From NCBI GenBank assembly GCA_910588825.1, contig CAJURF010000068.1, forward strand, positions 1 through 20,685: DNA of 20,685 bases, given 5' to 3'. The notes under the pieces were generated by a model. The model worked only from the letters and a program-made list of their open reading frames with translations. It made no database searches and was not told where the DNA came from. Positions 1 to 8,798 of this stretch are shown here, in pieces (position 1 is the stretch's first letter; each line of letters begins with the position of its first letter). The position numbers and the translations under genes were made by a program. Source of the stretch: an uncultured Lachnospiraceae bacterium. GTDB taxonomy: Bacteria > Bacillota > Clostridia > Lachnospirales > Lachnospiraceae.

Positions 1-1
1 C

Positions 2-55
2 CTGCTTGCCGCTCATACGAAGTTCGATATCATTTTCCTGGATATCAAGATGGAG
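2..55 (+). pseudogene. Fragment of a response-regulator receiver (REC) domain, cut by the left edge
   Basis: Read on the plus strand from base 2, the first 18 codons give LLAAHTKFDIIFLDIKME. This matches the end of helix 2 and beta strand 3 of a CheY-like receiver domain, where 'DIIFLDI.M' carries the phospho-acceptor aspartate (codon 41-43). After about base 55 the frame stays open but no longer resembles a receiver domain and instead becomes antisense to the adhesin. The fragment is therefore either the 5' part of a regulator gene broken by a rearrangement or an assembly join. The similarity is by eye over a short stretch; the 'FDIIFLDIKM' string is quite specific, but chance is not excluded. 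Confidence 0.55.
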
Positions 56-3000
56 CCAATACTCTCCAGTGTTTCCGGTAAAACAATGTTCTTAATGGTA
101 CTGTCTCCTGCAAAGGTGTTCTCTGCAATGGCGGACACTTCACAGTCTGAGAAGGTAATTCCCAGTGCTTTCAGGTCTTCATTGCTGTTCCAGTCAATTT
201 TATCTGGTATGACAAGGGTTCCGTTTTCATCTGCCGCACGGGCATTTGGCTCTGCAGATGCTGCGCCGGCCGCTTTGGCGGCATCTCCGATCTGCACTTT
301 TGTCTTATTGAACTCGTCGATTGACAAAATCCGGCAGTTTACCTGCTTGTTATTCAGAATATACGAGAATATTCCTTTTCCCCATCTGGCATAAAGGTCG
401 TATAGGGGATTTACCAAAATACTCTGGGAGGTGAAACGCTCCCCTTTTCCATTAAGACCCGTGTCTTTATCCAGATACCATCCGAAGAAAAACTGGTCGC
501 TTCCGTCTACATAGCTTTCCAAAGAGGGAAGTGTCTTTTCACTGCCTTCATTATCTGCGATCCGGGCATTTTGTTTTCCCACCATGATGTCAAAGATATT
601 GGAGCTCTTGTTGTACATCGTCAGTTTGGATTCCCCAGGACCTGCTGATAAATTCTCCTGTTTTACTGTTACAACTGTATTTTCCGTAACCCTTTCGATG
701 GTATAGGTTCCATCGGTGTCCGGGGTCAATACAGTATCGTTTGCTTTTACAATGATGCGGCTGGTGTTGGTGTTGTCAGCATTTTTTGTATAGCGGAATT
801 TGTAATCTCCGCCGTAATTGGTTTTCCCCTGTTCTGCATTCTGACTCTCATCCAAAGTGTAACCTGCTGCCTCCGGCACAGTGATCCTGCACTGTGTATG
901 GGGGAATGTGTAGTAAACCGTCATTCTTCCATCACTGCCAGTTGACTTAGCAGTTACTCTGTAATCGTTCACATAAACTTTAGTAGCTGAACTAAACTGA
1001 AATGCACTTTTGGCCTGAAGCACAATCATAAGACGATGTGCGGTTCCATAATCGGCAATTTTGTCATCTCCCGCATCATTCAGCCATTGATAGCTGGACA
1101 CATAATACTCACTATATTCACTTTTCGATATATCTGCCAGACTCTCCCCTGCTTTTGGCATATTCACTGAAAAATAAATTTCTGAAATATCCTCTTTGGG
1201 AGTATCAGTCTGTCGTGTAATGGAACAGATCAGATTCTGCTCAGCTGTGTCATCTGTGAAAAGCGCCATATAATATTGTCTGCCTTCCACCATTTCGTAT
1301 TCCACAGAATAACTTCCGCCTACAAGATACTTGCCTGCAGCGCTGTAGAGATAAATGCTGGTATAATAATCTCCTCCACTGTTATCGTACCCAAATCTAT
1401 AATTTCCATCCTCTGATGGTGTGAACGAAAAGATTTGATAAGAAGTATTGTCTTTCAATACAACCTGTTCTGTTTTATCTTCAGTCAGCCGTATGGAATT
1501 TTCCACTGTGAACTGTCTGATTGTATATGGCATAACCTTCTTCCTATATCCCATATAACTCACATACAGATAATCTTGATTGTCATCCTCATCGTAATTA
1601 ACTGCAAGATACAGCCTTTCATTCGTATCTGGTACAGTAATCCAATTGGTATGCTCCGCAGCTTCTACTGTCTGCACTTTGCTATCTGTATAAGTAATCT
1701 GCAGCTTTGCCCCATATAAATCAACCCGTTCTTCGAAAGGATAGTATTCCGTCTTTTCCGGATTTTGGAGAATCTCAATGGATTTCACGGGATCTTCTTT
1801 TACCATAACAGAAATGTCTGCTGATTTTCCCATATAGGTGACAGCAACTGTATTTTCTTTACCTGCCTGAATATTATCAATATCTTTCCATCTTGCACTT
1901 ATTGTATATCCATTATGGCTATAAGAGGAACCTTCTTCCGCAAAATCCCAGTGAACAGTTTCTTCCGGAGTTCCGTCATTGTATTTTATCTGAACAGACA
2001 TGGCGCCATTCGACATAGCATTATCGTTAAATACTTCGTATTCATATGGACTCCAGTTTTCCCATGGATGTTGTACAACGGTTACTGATTCCACAGGGCT
2101 TGGCTTGTTAAACGTGGCTGGAAATTTTCCAATTTCTTTTTCGCCAAATGTATAGATGAGGGAATTATCTCTGCCAGTATCCACATACTCATCACCGTAT
2201 TCATGTACCGTCGTATATTCCCATTTCACTGATAACATTGTGCCGCTGAAATCCATGGAATTTCCATAAGCTTCTGTTATTTTTTCTACCCGTCTCCATC
2301 CATTGGAATAGACCGCTTCATATTCTGTGCCGTTCAGATTCCATCCCTCAGCCCATATGTGTGTGGATTCGAAATCATACCATGTATCTTTTGGAATACT
2401 GATAATTTTCATATCCGTTACCTGAACACTGGAAAGGGAATCTGCTGTGGAGCTGAAATAGCAGGTCATTGCTCCAGGATTACCGCTATATTCGGATACT
2501 ATAAAATAGTAGGTACTGCCCGCCTTCAGCTCCTGAGAAAATTTAAAATTATTATTTTCTCCACTGTCATCATCGGAGGCGATTCTGTTATTCCCTTCAT
2601 AAGCTTCCACATAACTGTCAATTCTGCCTGTACTGAAGAAATGATAGGTCTTAGTTTCTGAAGGTATAAAAGAGTACACCTGGTATGTCTTATCCTCTGT
2701 CAAATCAACAGAATAGCAGGTTTCGTCAGTCATTTCCACCGGATCACACTTGGACAAATCAACCTTAGGCAAATCAATACGGCAAGTCTGATTTATATAG
2801 GAAATAACCAGATATCTTTGTTCATCATCACTCGAGAAATATGCGGTTATCTCTCCTCCGCACCCCTCCTGCAGCTCAAGACTGTCTGTATGCTCTGTAA
2901 AAGATACCTTCTTATTGGTGCCGTCTGTATACACAATAGAAAGTTCCATGCCATATAGATCAATCTTATGGCCATGTTCCCCTATATACTGCATCTTTTC

Positions 3001-5433
3001 CGGGTTTTTAACAACACTCATAGACTGTACAGGGTCTTCATTCACCATGATCTTGTCCGTCTCTGTTCTTACCCCTAATGCAGAAAAGATGATAACATTT
3101 TCCCCCAGTTTTGCTTTGCCATTAGCTTTAAATTTCCAATCGCTTGACATGTAAAAGTCTTTGCCTTCATAACTAAAATATGGATAATTTTCCTCGGCTT
3201 TACCTGTGAATGTCTCTCCATTTTTGTATGTTATCGAATACTCCATACCCCGGACGTCTATGTCCTCAAACTGGTAGTACGTGTTTTTGTCCGGCATTTT
3301 TGTAATCTGGAATGTTTTTACGGGATTTTCCACCAATACGATGGGAATAGACGCTTCTGCTCCCAGATATGAGAGGACAGCTGTATAATCTCCGGGAGTG
3401 TTCCAGTCTATGTCGAAAGACCAGGTGAAATCCTGGCTGATATCCCACCAGTCTCCGTAATCTGCACTCTCGTCAGAAGATGAGTCCCTCCCGTACTGGT
3501 ACTTCTTGACTTCTCCCTGTAAATCCTCAATTTCAATTTCCATGCCTGTCAGGTCCAGGCCGATTTCATAACCTGAATAATAAACCGCATTTTCTGGCTC
3601 CTGTATAATGGTCAGTCTGTTAGCCAGCTGTTTTACAACCTGGATTTTGTAGGACAACTCAAACCCCATAAACCAGACATTTACGTCGTGTTCGCCGAGT
3701 TCCAGATATTCAATTCCATTGTGCCCGCCCAGCTCATAATAAAAAAGTCTTCCCCAGGCATCCATAATCTGGTATTTTTCTCTTTCTTCTTCCGTCAGGT
3801 CATCTGGATGTTGGCCATAAGTAATATACTCGTCATAACTAAAAGTATCATAACTTTCTTTCGCTGCATCTTTATATGCCCGGATGACCATGCCTTCCAG
3901 TTCAAGAGATTGATTTTTATTGTGAAGAAACTGGGTTTTATTTGGATTTTCCACTATCTCTGCACTATAATAAGGATTCTCTTTTATAGTTATGGTGTAA
4001 GAAGCCTGAAGACCGCCGTAGTCAACATATACAGTCTGTTCACCCAGGCTGCCGCCAGAGCTTTTAAAATAATCAATAGTCTGATAATATCCATCATTAT
4101 TTTCAATCTTCATACCAAAGTTACCATACATACCAGTATATGGCAGATTATACCAGTACTGTAAATCTGTCGGTACACCGTTCTCTAAGAACCGGATTTG
4201 AAAATCATTAGAAGTAATAGAATCTCCCAAATTCTCTCCATCACGGCCTGCATAATAAACAGTTCTACTGGGAACAATTTCCATTTTCTGATACTTGTTC
4301 TCACCCTTTTCAAAAGTTATTGGAAACTCGTAGCTTTTTGCACTTTCTAAATCTTCCCAGATACATAATTGCGCCGTATGCTCCCCATTTGCAAGATTTC
4401 TGAAATTATCTTTCCAATTTACATCGCCATCCACCTGTGTCAGTAAAATTGCCGAATCTCGAAATTTACCTACGCTGTACCCAGGAGACATAACTAACGA
4501 TTCCATTACGCACCAGCCCCGGCCTCCATCTGCCCCGGTTACACTGCTCAATGTAGCACTGCCATCAGCATGTTGAATCTTTACACGCATCCCTGTATAA
4601 TCCAGGAAATCATAACTTGGGTTTTGTGGGTTTGTCTCTACTTCAAAGCCAGTAATGTCACCCACCGCATCTATACACAATTCAAAATCATATACTTCCA
4701 GGCTGTCAGAACCAGCCCACGAATCACAGTAAAAAACATACTGTTCTTCTTTATTCAGCCACATCACCTGGTTCTTATCCTCGGAATTGAAAAGTGTACT
4801 CCCGTAATTGCTCCACTTATTTAAAACAGACTCGTTGTTTTCATCCTGTGTATAATAAAATGTTGCTTCTGTGCCTAATACAAAGTTCTGCCCATTGACG
4901 CTTCTTCCGGTTAAACGGTAGTAGCCGCTCTTTGCCGGAGCAAATATGTAAGAAGTTTTCTGCCCATCAGTCTGATGCACTTCTTTACCGGCTTCCAGTG
5001 GTGTGTATTCCTCAATGACATCATTAATACCCACATCCGATAATTCCTGGGTCGTACCTTCCGGCTTTTCCGTGACCTCTTCATTTGGCAGTGTCCGCTT
5101 TGGAACTGCCTGCAAATTATTAGGTTCTGAGTCCTTTCCCTGTTGTTCCTGAATTTCCGTCTTGTCTCCAATTTCTCCATCCGGTGTCTTATTTTCTGAA
5201 ACTTCAACCTGTTCTTGTGATGCTTTATCTGAAGTTTCAGATTCCGTATTGCCAGTTTCTTCGCTTTTCAGATTTTCTTCCTGGGGGTATTGCGGCTCAT
5301 TTTCCTGTTCCGCTTCTACTGCTGTTTCCGGCTTATAACTGAAATCTGCTGCATATACAGCCGCGGAGCTCCCCCCTATCATGGATACTGCCAGCAGAGA
5401 TGCCAGCGTTCTTTTCCACATTTTCGTTTTCAT
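13..5433 (-). CDS. Giant secreted multi-domain adhesin (Big_3 / PPC / LRR start), 3' end disrupted
   Basis: A roughly 1806-residue exported protein, probably a surface adhesin or binding protein. The start at 5433 gives MKTKMWKR and a classic signal peptide cleaved after VYA (about residue 28), behind a GAAAGGAGAG ribosome binding site; an upstream ATG at 5466 lacks this fit. Residues about 32-140 are an acidic, Glu/Gln/Thr-rich linker. From about 260 come repeated Ig-like units with the Big_3 signature 'NPEKT.Y....DL.GM.L.I.Y.DG' (clear copies near bases 1710-1790, 2920-3010, 3240-3310 and 3520-3610). They are interleaved with pre-peptidase C-terminal-like beta domains (near 2450-2720 and 1230-1490). 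A 'FFFGWYLDKDTG...LYARW' InlB B-repeat-like unit follows near 385-600, then the beginning of a BspA-type leucine-rich repeat ('IKNIVLPETLESIG'). After that the frame runs into 13 non-repeat residues and a stop. No LPXTG or other anchor remains, so the true C-terminus appears lost. Confidence 0.85.
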   Translation of the reverse strand: MKTKMWKRTLASLLAVSMIGGSSAAVYAADFSYKPETAVEAEQENEPQYPQEENLKSEETGNTESETSDKASQEQVEVSENKTPDGEIGDKTEIQEQQGKDSEPNNLQAVPKRTLPNEEVTEKPEGTTQELSDVGINDVIEEYTPLEAGKEVHQTDGQKTSYIFAPAKSGYYRLTGRSVNGQNFVLGTEATFYYTQDENNESVLNKWSNYGSTLFNSEDKNQVMWLNKEEQYVFYCDSWAGSDSLEVYDFELCIDAVGDITGFEVETNPQNPSYDFLDYTGMRVKIQHADGSATLSSVTGADGGRGWCVMESLVMSPGYSVGKFRDSAILLTQVDGDVNWKDNFRNLANGEHTAQLCIWEDLESAKSYEFPITFEKGENKYQKMEIVPSRTVYYAGRDGENLGDSITSNDFQIRFLENGVPTDLQYWYNLPYTGMYGNFGMKIENNDGYYQTIDYFKSSGGSLGEQTVYVDYGGLQASYTITIKENPYYSAEIVENPNKTQFLHNKNQSLELEGMVIRAYKDAAKESYDTFSYDEYITYGQHPDDLTEEEREKYQIMDAWGRLFYYELGGHNGIEYLELGEHDVNVWFMGFELSYKIQVVKQLANRLTIIQEPENAVYYSGYEIGLDLTGMEIEIEDLQGEVKKYQYGRDSSSDESADYGDWWDISQDFTWSFDIDWNTPGDYTAVLSYLGAEASIPIVLVENPVKTFQITKMPDKNTYYQFEDIDVRGMEYSITYKNGETFTGKAEENYPYFSYEGKDFYMSSDWKFKANGKAKLGENVIIFSALGVRTETDKIMVNEDPVQSMSVVKNPEKMQYIGEHGHKIDLYGMELSIVYTDGTNKKVSFTEHTDSLELQEGCGGEITAYFSSDDEQRYLVISYINQTCRIDLPKVDLSKCDPVEMTDETCYSVDLTEDKTYQVYSFIPSETKTYHFFSTGRIDSYVEAYEGNNRIASDDDSGENNNFKFSQELKAGSTYYFIVSEYSGNPGAMTCYFSSTADSLSSVQVTDMKIISIPKDTWYDFESTHIWAEGWNLNGTEYEAVYSNGWRRVEKITEAYGNSMDFSGTMLSVKWEYTTVHEYGDEYVDTGRDNSLIYTFGEKEIGKFPATFNKPSPVESVTVVQHPWENWSPYEYEVFNDNAMSNGAMSVQIKYNDGTPEETVHWDFAEEGSSYSHNGYTISARWKDIDNIQAGKENTVAVTYMGKSADISVMVKEDPVKSIEILQNPEKTEYYPFEERVDLYGAKLQITYTDSKVQTVEAAEHTNWITVPDTNERLYLAVNYDEDDNQDYLYVSYMGYRKKVMPYTIRQFTVENSIRLTEDKTEQVVLKDNTSYQIFSFTPSEDGNYRFGYDNSGGDYYTSIYLYSAAGKYLVGGSYSVEYEMVEGRQYYMALFTDDTAEQNLICSITRQTDTPKEDISEIYFSVNMPKAGESLADISKSEYSEYYVSSYQWLNDAGDDKIADYGTAHRLMIVLQAKSAFQFSSATKVYVNDYRVTAKSTGSDGRMTVYYTFPHTQCRITVPEAAGYTLDESQNAEQGKTNYGGDYKFRYTKNADNTNTSRIIVKANDTVLTPDTDGTYTIERVTENTVVTVKQENLSAGPGESKLTMYNKSSNIFDIMVGKQNARIADNEGSEKTLPSLESYVDGSDQFFFGWYLDKDTGLNGKGERFTSQSILVNPLYDLYARWGKGIFSYILNNKQVNCRILSIDEFNKTKVQIGDAAKAAGAASAEPNARAADENGTLVIPDKIDWNSNEDLKALGITFSDCEVSAIAENTFAGDSTIKNIVLPETLESIGSILISRKMISNFV

Positions 5434-5457
5434 ATTCTCTCCTTTCGTTGGAATAAT

Positions 5458-5490
5458 ATTATACACTATATATCATAAGAGGCTTGTCAA
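5458..5490 (-). promoter_or_regulatory. Candidate promoter of the adhesin gene
   Basis: On the minus strand a perfect TTGACA (5490-5485) is followed by a perfect TATAAT (5463-5458), about 25 bases before the adhesin start codon at 5433. Both boxes match sigma-A consensus, but the spacing is 21 bases, longer than the usual 16-18. Either the boxes are used in a non-standard pairing, or the TATAAT works with a weaker -35. The region is very AT-rich, so chance matches are possible. Confidence 0.4.
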
Positions 5491-5730
5491 TTGTTCTTGA
5501 TTTTTATGTGTTATGTACATATTTAAATGAAAAGCCAGTCACAAATATATAAAATATACATAAATAATATTACCACTCAAACCAAAATATTACAATGATT
5601 TTACTATAACTTTCCAGAAATAAACACACGAACGTAATATAAGCTTTTATTCGGTGCACATTCGCTCTTATAACCAGCTCCTGCAATATCCGGCCTGCAT
5701 TTCACTTCAATTTAATCAATCCCTTCCTTT
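5467..5730. other. AT-rich intergenic stretch upstream of the adhesin
   Basis: No gene could be supported here. The stretch is AT-rich, contains the candidate adhesin promoter at its low-coordinate end, and has no clear terminator hairpin. The part nearest 5730 may be the degraded tail of the neighbouring transglutaminase/Ig-like pseudogene, but no module is recognisable before base 5731. Confidence 0.6.
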
Positions 5731-6435
5731 AACTCTTCCCATCCTTCACTGTAACAGACGGCTCATACTTGCCGTTTGGGCCTGTATAAGCCATGTGGTC
5801 AGGCTTTACTGTAATTTTATATTTACATCTGCTGATATCTTATAAATGAACTCCCGCCTGCCCTTCCTCCTATTGCAAGACATGGAATGTTTTCCTTATC
5901 GCACAGGAATCTAAATGCCAGCGCATATCCTGGCACACTGCCTTTCTTTCCACCAGAGCGCCGTATGCACAGTACTCGGACGTCCCTGTGAAAGCATATT
6001 CTGTCCTTTGGCAGACATATTCATGAATCGCCCTTACTTTCTCAAATCTGTCACCCTGAAATGATGCCTCATTTTTAACATTTTGCATAGCATGATGGCG
6101 GTCATAAATGTCAGCTGTCGAACCATTATAGGAAAACCGTACTCTCGCCGTGATTTTTCCTGTAATCAGACCGGTTTCTTCGTCCTGGTAAATCAGAAAG
6201 CAGGCTGGCGGTAAAGATAACGTTCCGGGTTGTTTAACTGCTGTCCGTAATAAGTATTCACAGCTGCTGTCTCTGGAAAACATGACGCAAGATAGGCTGT
6301 ACCCGACCCAGTGCTAAAGGATGCCCTCTGCTCTTTTCCCAATAGTAAATCTCTTGCAGAATATGGACCAGTTCACACGGTCTTTAAGTGCCTCCGTTAC
6401 ACCATTACAGATGTTGCTATAACCGCCTAACTATA
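5731..6435 (-). pseudogene. Decayed secreted transglutaminase-like / Ig-like protein gene
   Basis: Several short coherent stretches in different minus-strand frames form one degraded gene. Near 6390-6190 one frame reads 'LLLGKEQRASFSTGSGTAYL' and on to 'YYGQQLNNPERYLYRQPAF'. Near 6200 the frame shifts to 'FLIYQDEETGLITGKITARV', followed by 'KVRAIHEYVCQRTEY' and 'ERKAVCQ', the catalytic-Cys region of a transglutaminase-like domain. At about 5929 one base is missing: restoring a G gives 'KAVCQGYALAFRFLCDKENI', the expected core sequence. The catalytic His/Asp part is absent. Then comes an Ig-like piece, 'KYKITVKPDHMAYTG' and 'YEPSVTVKDGK' (about 5830-5731), again frameshifted just before 'ELKEGID'. 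No start codon, signal peptide or intact frame remains. The Ig-like module resembles one in the C1A protease at 14402-17245. Sequencing error could explain one frameshift but hardly three or more plus a missing segment. Confidence 0.75.
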
Positions 6436-6551
6436 CACAAACATTTGTTCCTATCCTGCTAAATATTGGGGGAATTATGCGCTTTTTTATCGACTCCCCC
6501 CACGTTTAAGTTTCAAACTTTACCCTCCTATTTGATTTTTATTATGGATGA

Positions 6552-6980
6552 TCACAGGCAGAACAAATACACCACAAAAATGAGAACAGCAAGAATACCG
6601 GCAATAGCAGATATGATCTTATTCAATGTTTTTTTTGAATACCAGCCAATGCATGCGCTGCACACAGCAATTACTGCCCCTGCTCTTACGGATATATTCC
6701 ACTCTGCCAAAAGACCTGCCACAGCTAGAATAGATGCCATCCACCGCATAAAAATGTTCGAATGCTCATCCCACGTGACCGATGTATTTTTTGCTGATTC
6801 TTTTATGTTGGAAAAAATCCTGCCAACGCCGGTCTTTCCTTTTGTGGATGACTGACCTGGCTCCTTTTGGGAATTTTGATTATGCTGATCCATCTGATAA
6901 GCAGCTAACTTTTCACCACACAACGGACAAAAGGCCGCTGAGTCATCGAATGTACTTTTACATTTCATGCAAATCTTCAT
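6552..6980 (-). CDS. Zinc-ribbon membrane protein, last gene of the dynamin operon
   Basis: A 142-residue protein. An N-terminal zinc ribbon has Cys4-x2-Cys7 and Cys18-x2-Cys21. A polar linker (residues 30-70, rich in Gln, Ser and Lys) leads to three predicted membrane helices at about 77-93, 99-114 and 121-141. The zinc ribbon is probably cytoplasmic and the rest anchors it in the membrane. The start has a GAGGAG about 12 bases upstream, slightly far. It lies 47 bases after the stop of the 585-residue GTPase and is probably transcribed with it. Zinc ribbon plus TM is common in Firmicutes proteins of unknown role; here a membrane tether or sensor for the GTPases is a reasonable inference only. 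Confidence 0.85.
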   Translation of the reverse strand: MKICMKCKSTFDDSAAFCPLCGEKLAAYQMDQHNQNSQKEPGQSSTKGKTGVGRIFSNIKESAKNTSVTWDEHSNIFMRWMASILAVAGLLAEWNISVRAGAVIAVCSACIGWYSKKTLNKIISAIAGILAVLIFVVYLFCL

Positions 6981-7027
6981 AAAATCATCTTCTCCTCGCA
7001 GAATCTTAGGAATTGTAGAAAATAAGC

Positions 7028-8785
7028 TTATAACGTTTCATAAAATCTGGAAAGAATTTCCCTGGCCTGCTTGATTGTATCTTTCATTCGCGCTTTTTCT
7101 TCTGCGCTTTTCGCTGCTGCCTGGGCAGTCTGTTCAAACAGCTGCTGCGTATGAGCCATTTCTTCCCCATAGTAATCGGACAGGAGCTGCTTTGATTTTT
7201 CTCCAAGTTCATGATACACCTGATCAACCGTATCCGAAACCATCACGCTCATTTGAAGCAGCTTTCTGGAAATCTGGCCAATCAATTCAGGAACACGGGT
7301 TTGTTTTTCTTTCTCGCGCATAACACCCGATATGCCGTCTGCTATAATAGAAGCAGCACGGGTTAACCAGTTCATTTCAGCTGCCCGTGATGCTGCCAGT
7401 CCCACAGTATCGCCTTTGGTCCAAATCTGATTATCCAGATTCATTCGAAAATAATATGTCCGTTTTCCTATAAGTTCATTTGCTGCCATCCTGCTTATCC
7501 CCTCAGCAGCCGAATCCATAACGTCAAACAAACGTTCTTCATGGTATTCGATACATGTATTCATTGCTTCCTGAAGCAGGTCTATACAATAGAATTCATA
7601 ATAACGTTTTAAGTCATCATTCGACGCGGATCCAAGATGTTTTGCTTCTTCAACGATACGCCCTATAAATTCTCCCATCCATGCATTTGTTTCGGATTTC
7701 ATGTTTTGAATGACCTGATGAACCTCATCTATCAGTTCAGATTTCATTTTTATTGAGTCAGTCCTGGCATTTTCCGCTTCGCTCAGCACAGATTCAGCCT
7801 CCTTGATGCTAAGGCCAAGCCCTTCCTCCATAGCATCAAGGAGCAGTTCCAGTTCATGAATCATAGACATAGACATTCTCTGCATACGATCCACGATAAC
7901 CGTATTTTGGCGCGAATCTATGAGTTCGTTTATCTCATTGCGCAAATCACAAAAACGTGCACGGAGAACAGACGTTAATTCTGTCTCAGTAGTGCTTTCA
8001 CCACTTTTAAGGCAAAGTTCATCTAAAGCACTGACCACATATGGATCTGCATTTGGTAACAGGTTGTGAACCCTTCCCATCAGCATATCTGCCATTTTGC
8101 TGTATGCGGCTTTTGTTCCTAATGTATCTCCATAATTTCCCACCATGAATAAGCTGGTATGCTTCTGGGGAAGCACAACCGCTTTCAAAAACATCTGTTC
8201 ACTCCTGGAAAGAGGATATTGGACGTTATATACATAGATCACAGCATCGGCCTGCAGGAGGCTTTCTTTCACCACATCGCTAAAATCCTGCATCCCATCG
8301 CCGGTACCAGGAGTATCAATAATGGTAACCTTCTCCAATAATTCACAGGGTCTCCTTATCTCTATTCTCTGAATCGGCTCACACAGCTCGTTCATGAGAC
8401 ATTCTATTTTTTCGCGCCTCAGTTCGCTGTTGTCCAGCCGGATACTGCGATTACCGGAAAGAATTGCCTCATTACCCGATATCCCATAAGAAATGCGATT
8501 TAAAGTTACCGTTTCAGTAGTTACATCTGTAGCTACTATTTCTTCTCCTAACAAAGCATTAATGAGAGTTGACTTTCCTCTTTTGAAATCCCCAATTACC
8601 GCAATTGTAAATGGGCTGGCCTTACAGCGCGCAATATTATTTTCCCATTGTGATAATTTATCTATAAACGGCTGTCCCAGAATATTACGGTATTCGTTGT
8701 TATAACGGAATACATTCAGGTCATCAAGGTTTCTCTCCAGAGACCTTTTCAGTTCTTCACTTGAATATTCAATAAAACGGTTCAT
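7028..8785 (-). CDS. Dynamin-like GTPase (585 aa), third GTPase of the operon
   Basis: A bacterial dynamin-like protein: a large GTPase expected to self-assemble and act on membranes. The P-loop is GDFKRGKS at residues 65-72. The switch I region is 'TDVTTETVTLNRI' (86-98), and G3 is DTPG at 157-160. The expected G4 motif reads NYGD (217-220) instead of NKxD, so guanine recognition may be altered. The rest is mostly helical with Glu/Lys-rich segments (stalk-like, coiled-coil near the C-terminus) and no strong membrane helix. The ATG at 8785 was chosen because AAAGGGG lies about 8 bases before it and overlaps the upstream stop; an ATG at 8842 would overlap the M48 gene by 44 bases. The stop of the M48 gene is 13 bases upstream, suggesting translational coupling. 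Confidence 0.88.
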   Translation of the reverse strand: MNRFIEYSSEELKRSLERNLDDLNVFRYNNEYRNILGQPFIDKLSQWENNIARCKASPFTIAVIGDFKRGKSTLINALLGEEIVATDVTTETVTLNRISYGISGNEAILSGNRSIRLDNSELRREKIECLMNELCEPIQRIEIRRPCELLEKVTIIDTPGTGDGMQDFSDVVKESLLQADAVIYVYNVQYPLSRSEQMFLKAVVLPQKHTSLFMVGNYGDTLGTKAAYSKMADMLMGRVHNLLPNADPYVVSALDELCLKSGESTTETELTSVLRARFCDLRNEINELIDSRQNTVIVDRMQRMSMSMIHELELLLDAMEEGLGLSIKEAESVLSEAENARTDSIKMKSELIDEVHQVIQNMKSETNAWMGEFIGRIVEEAKHLGSASNDDLKRYYEFYCIDLLQEAMNTCIEYHEERLFDVMDSAAEGISRMAANELIGKRTYYFRMNLDNQIWTKGDTVGLAASRAAEMNWLTRAASIIADGISGVMREKEKQTRVPELIGQISRKLLQMSVMVSDTVDQVYHELGEKSKQLLSDYYGEEMAHTQQLFEQTAQAAAKSAEEKARMKDTIKQAREILSRFYETL

Positions 8786-8798
8786 GTATTGCGCCCCT

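Noticed and set aside
1..58. Alternative minus-strand frame reading GEYWLHLDIQENDIELRMSG as a continuation of the adhesin
   Set aside because: It does not look like a leucine-rich repeat and the complementary plus-strand reading fits a receiver domain much better.
3688..4164. Plus-strand open frame of 158 codons, rich in Ile and Phe
   Set aside because: It lies entirely opposite the adhesin coding sequence and shows no motif; it is a shadow frame.
6468..6501. GGGGGA and TCCCCC inverted repeat after the last operon gene
   Set aside because: The loop is over 20 bases and no T-run follows in the direction of transcription, so an intrinsic terminator is not supported.
6508..6520. Palindrome AAGTTTCAAACTT
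   Set aside because: A short AT-rich stem with a one-base centre and no T-tract; likely chance, and not usable as a terminator.
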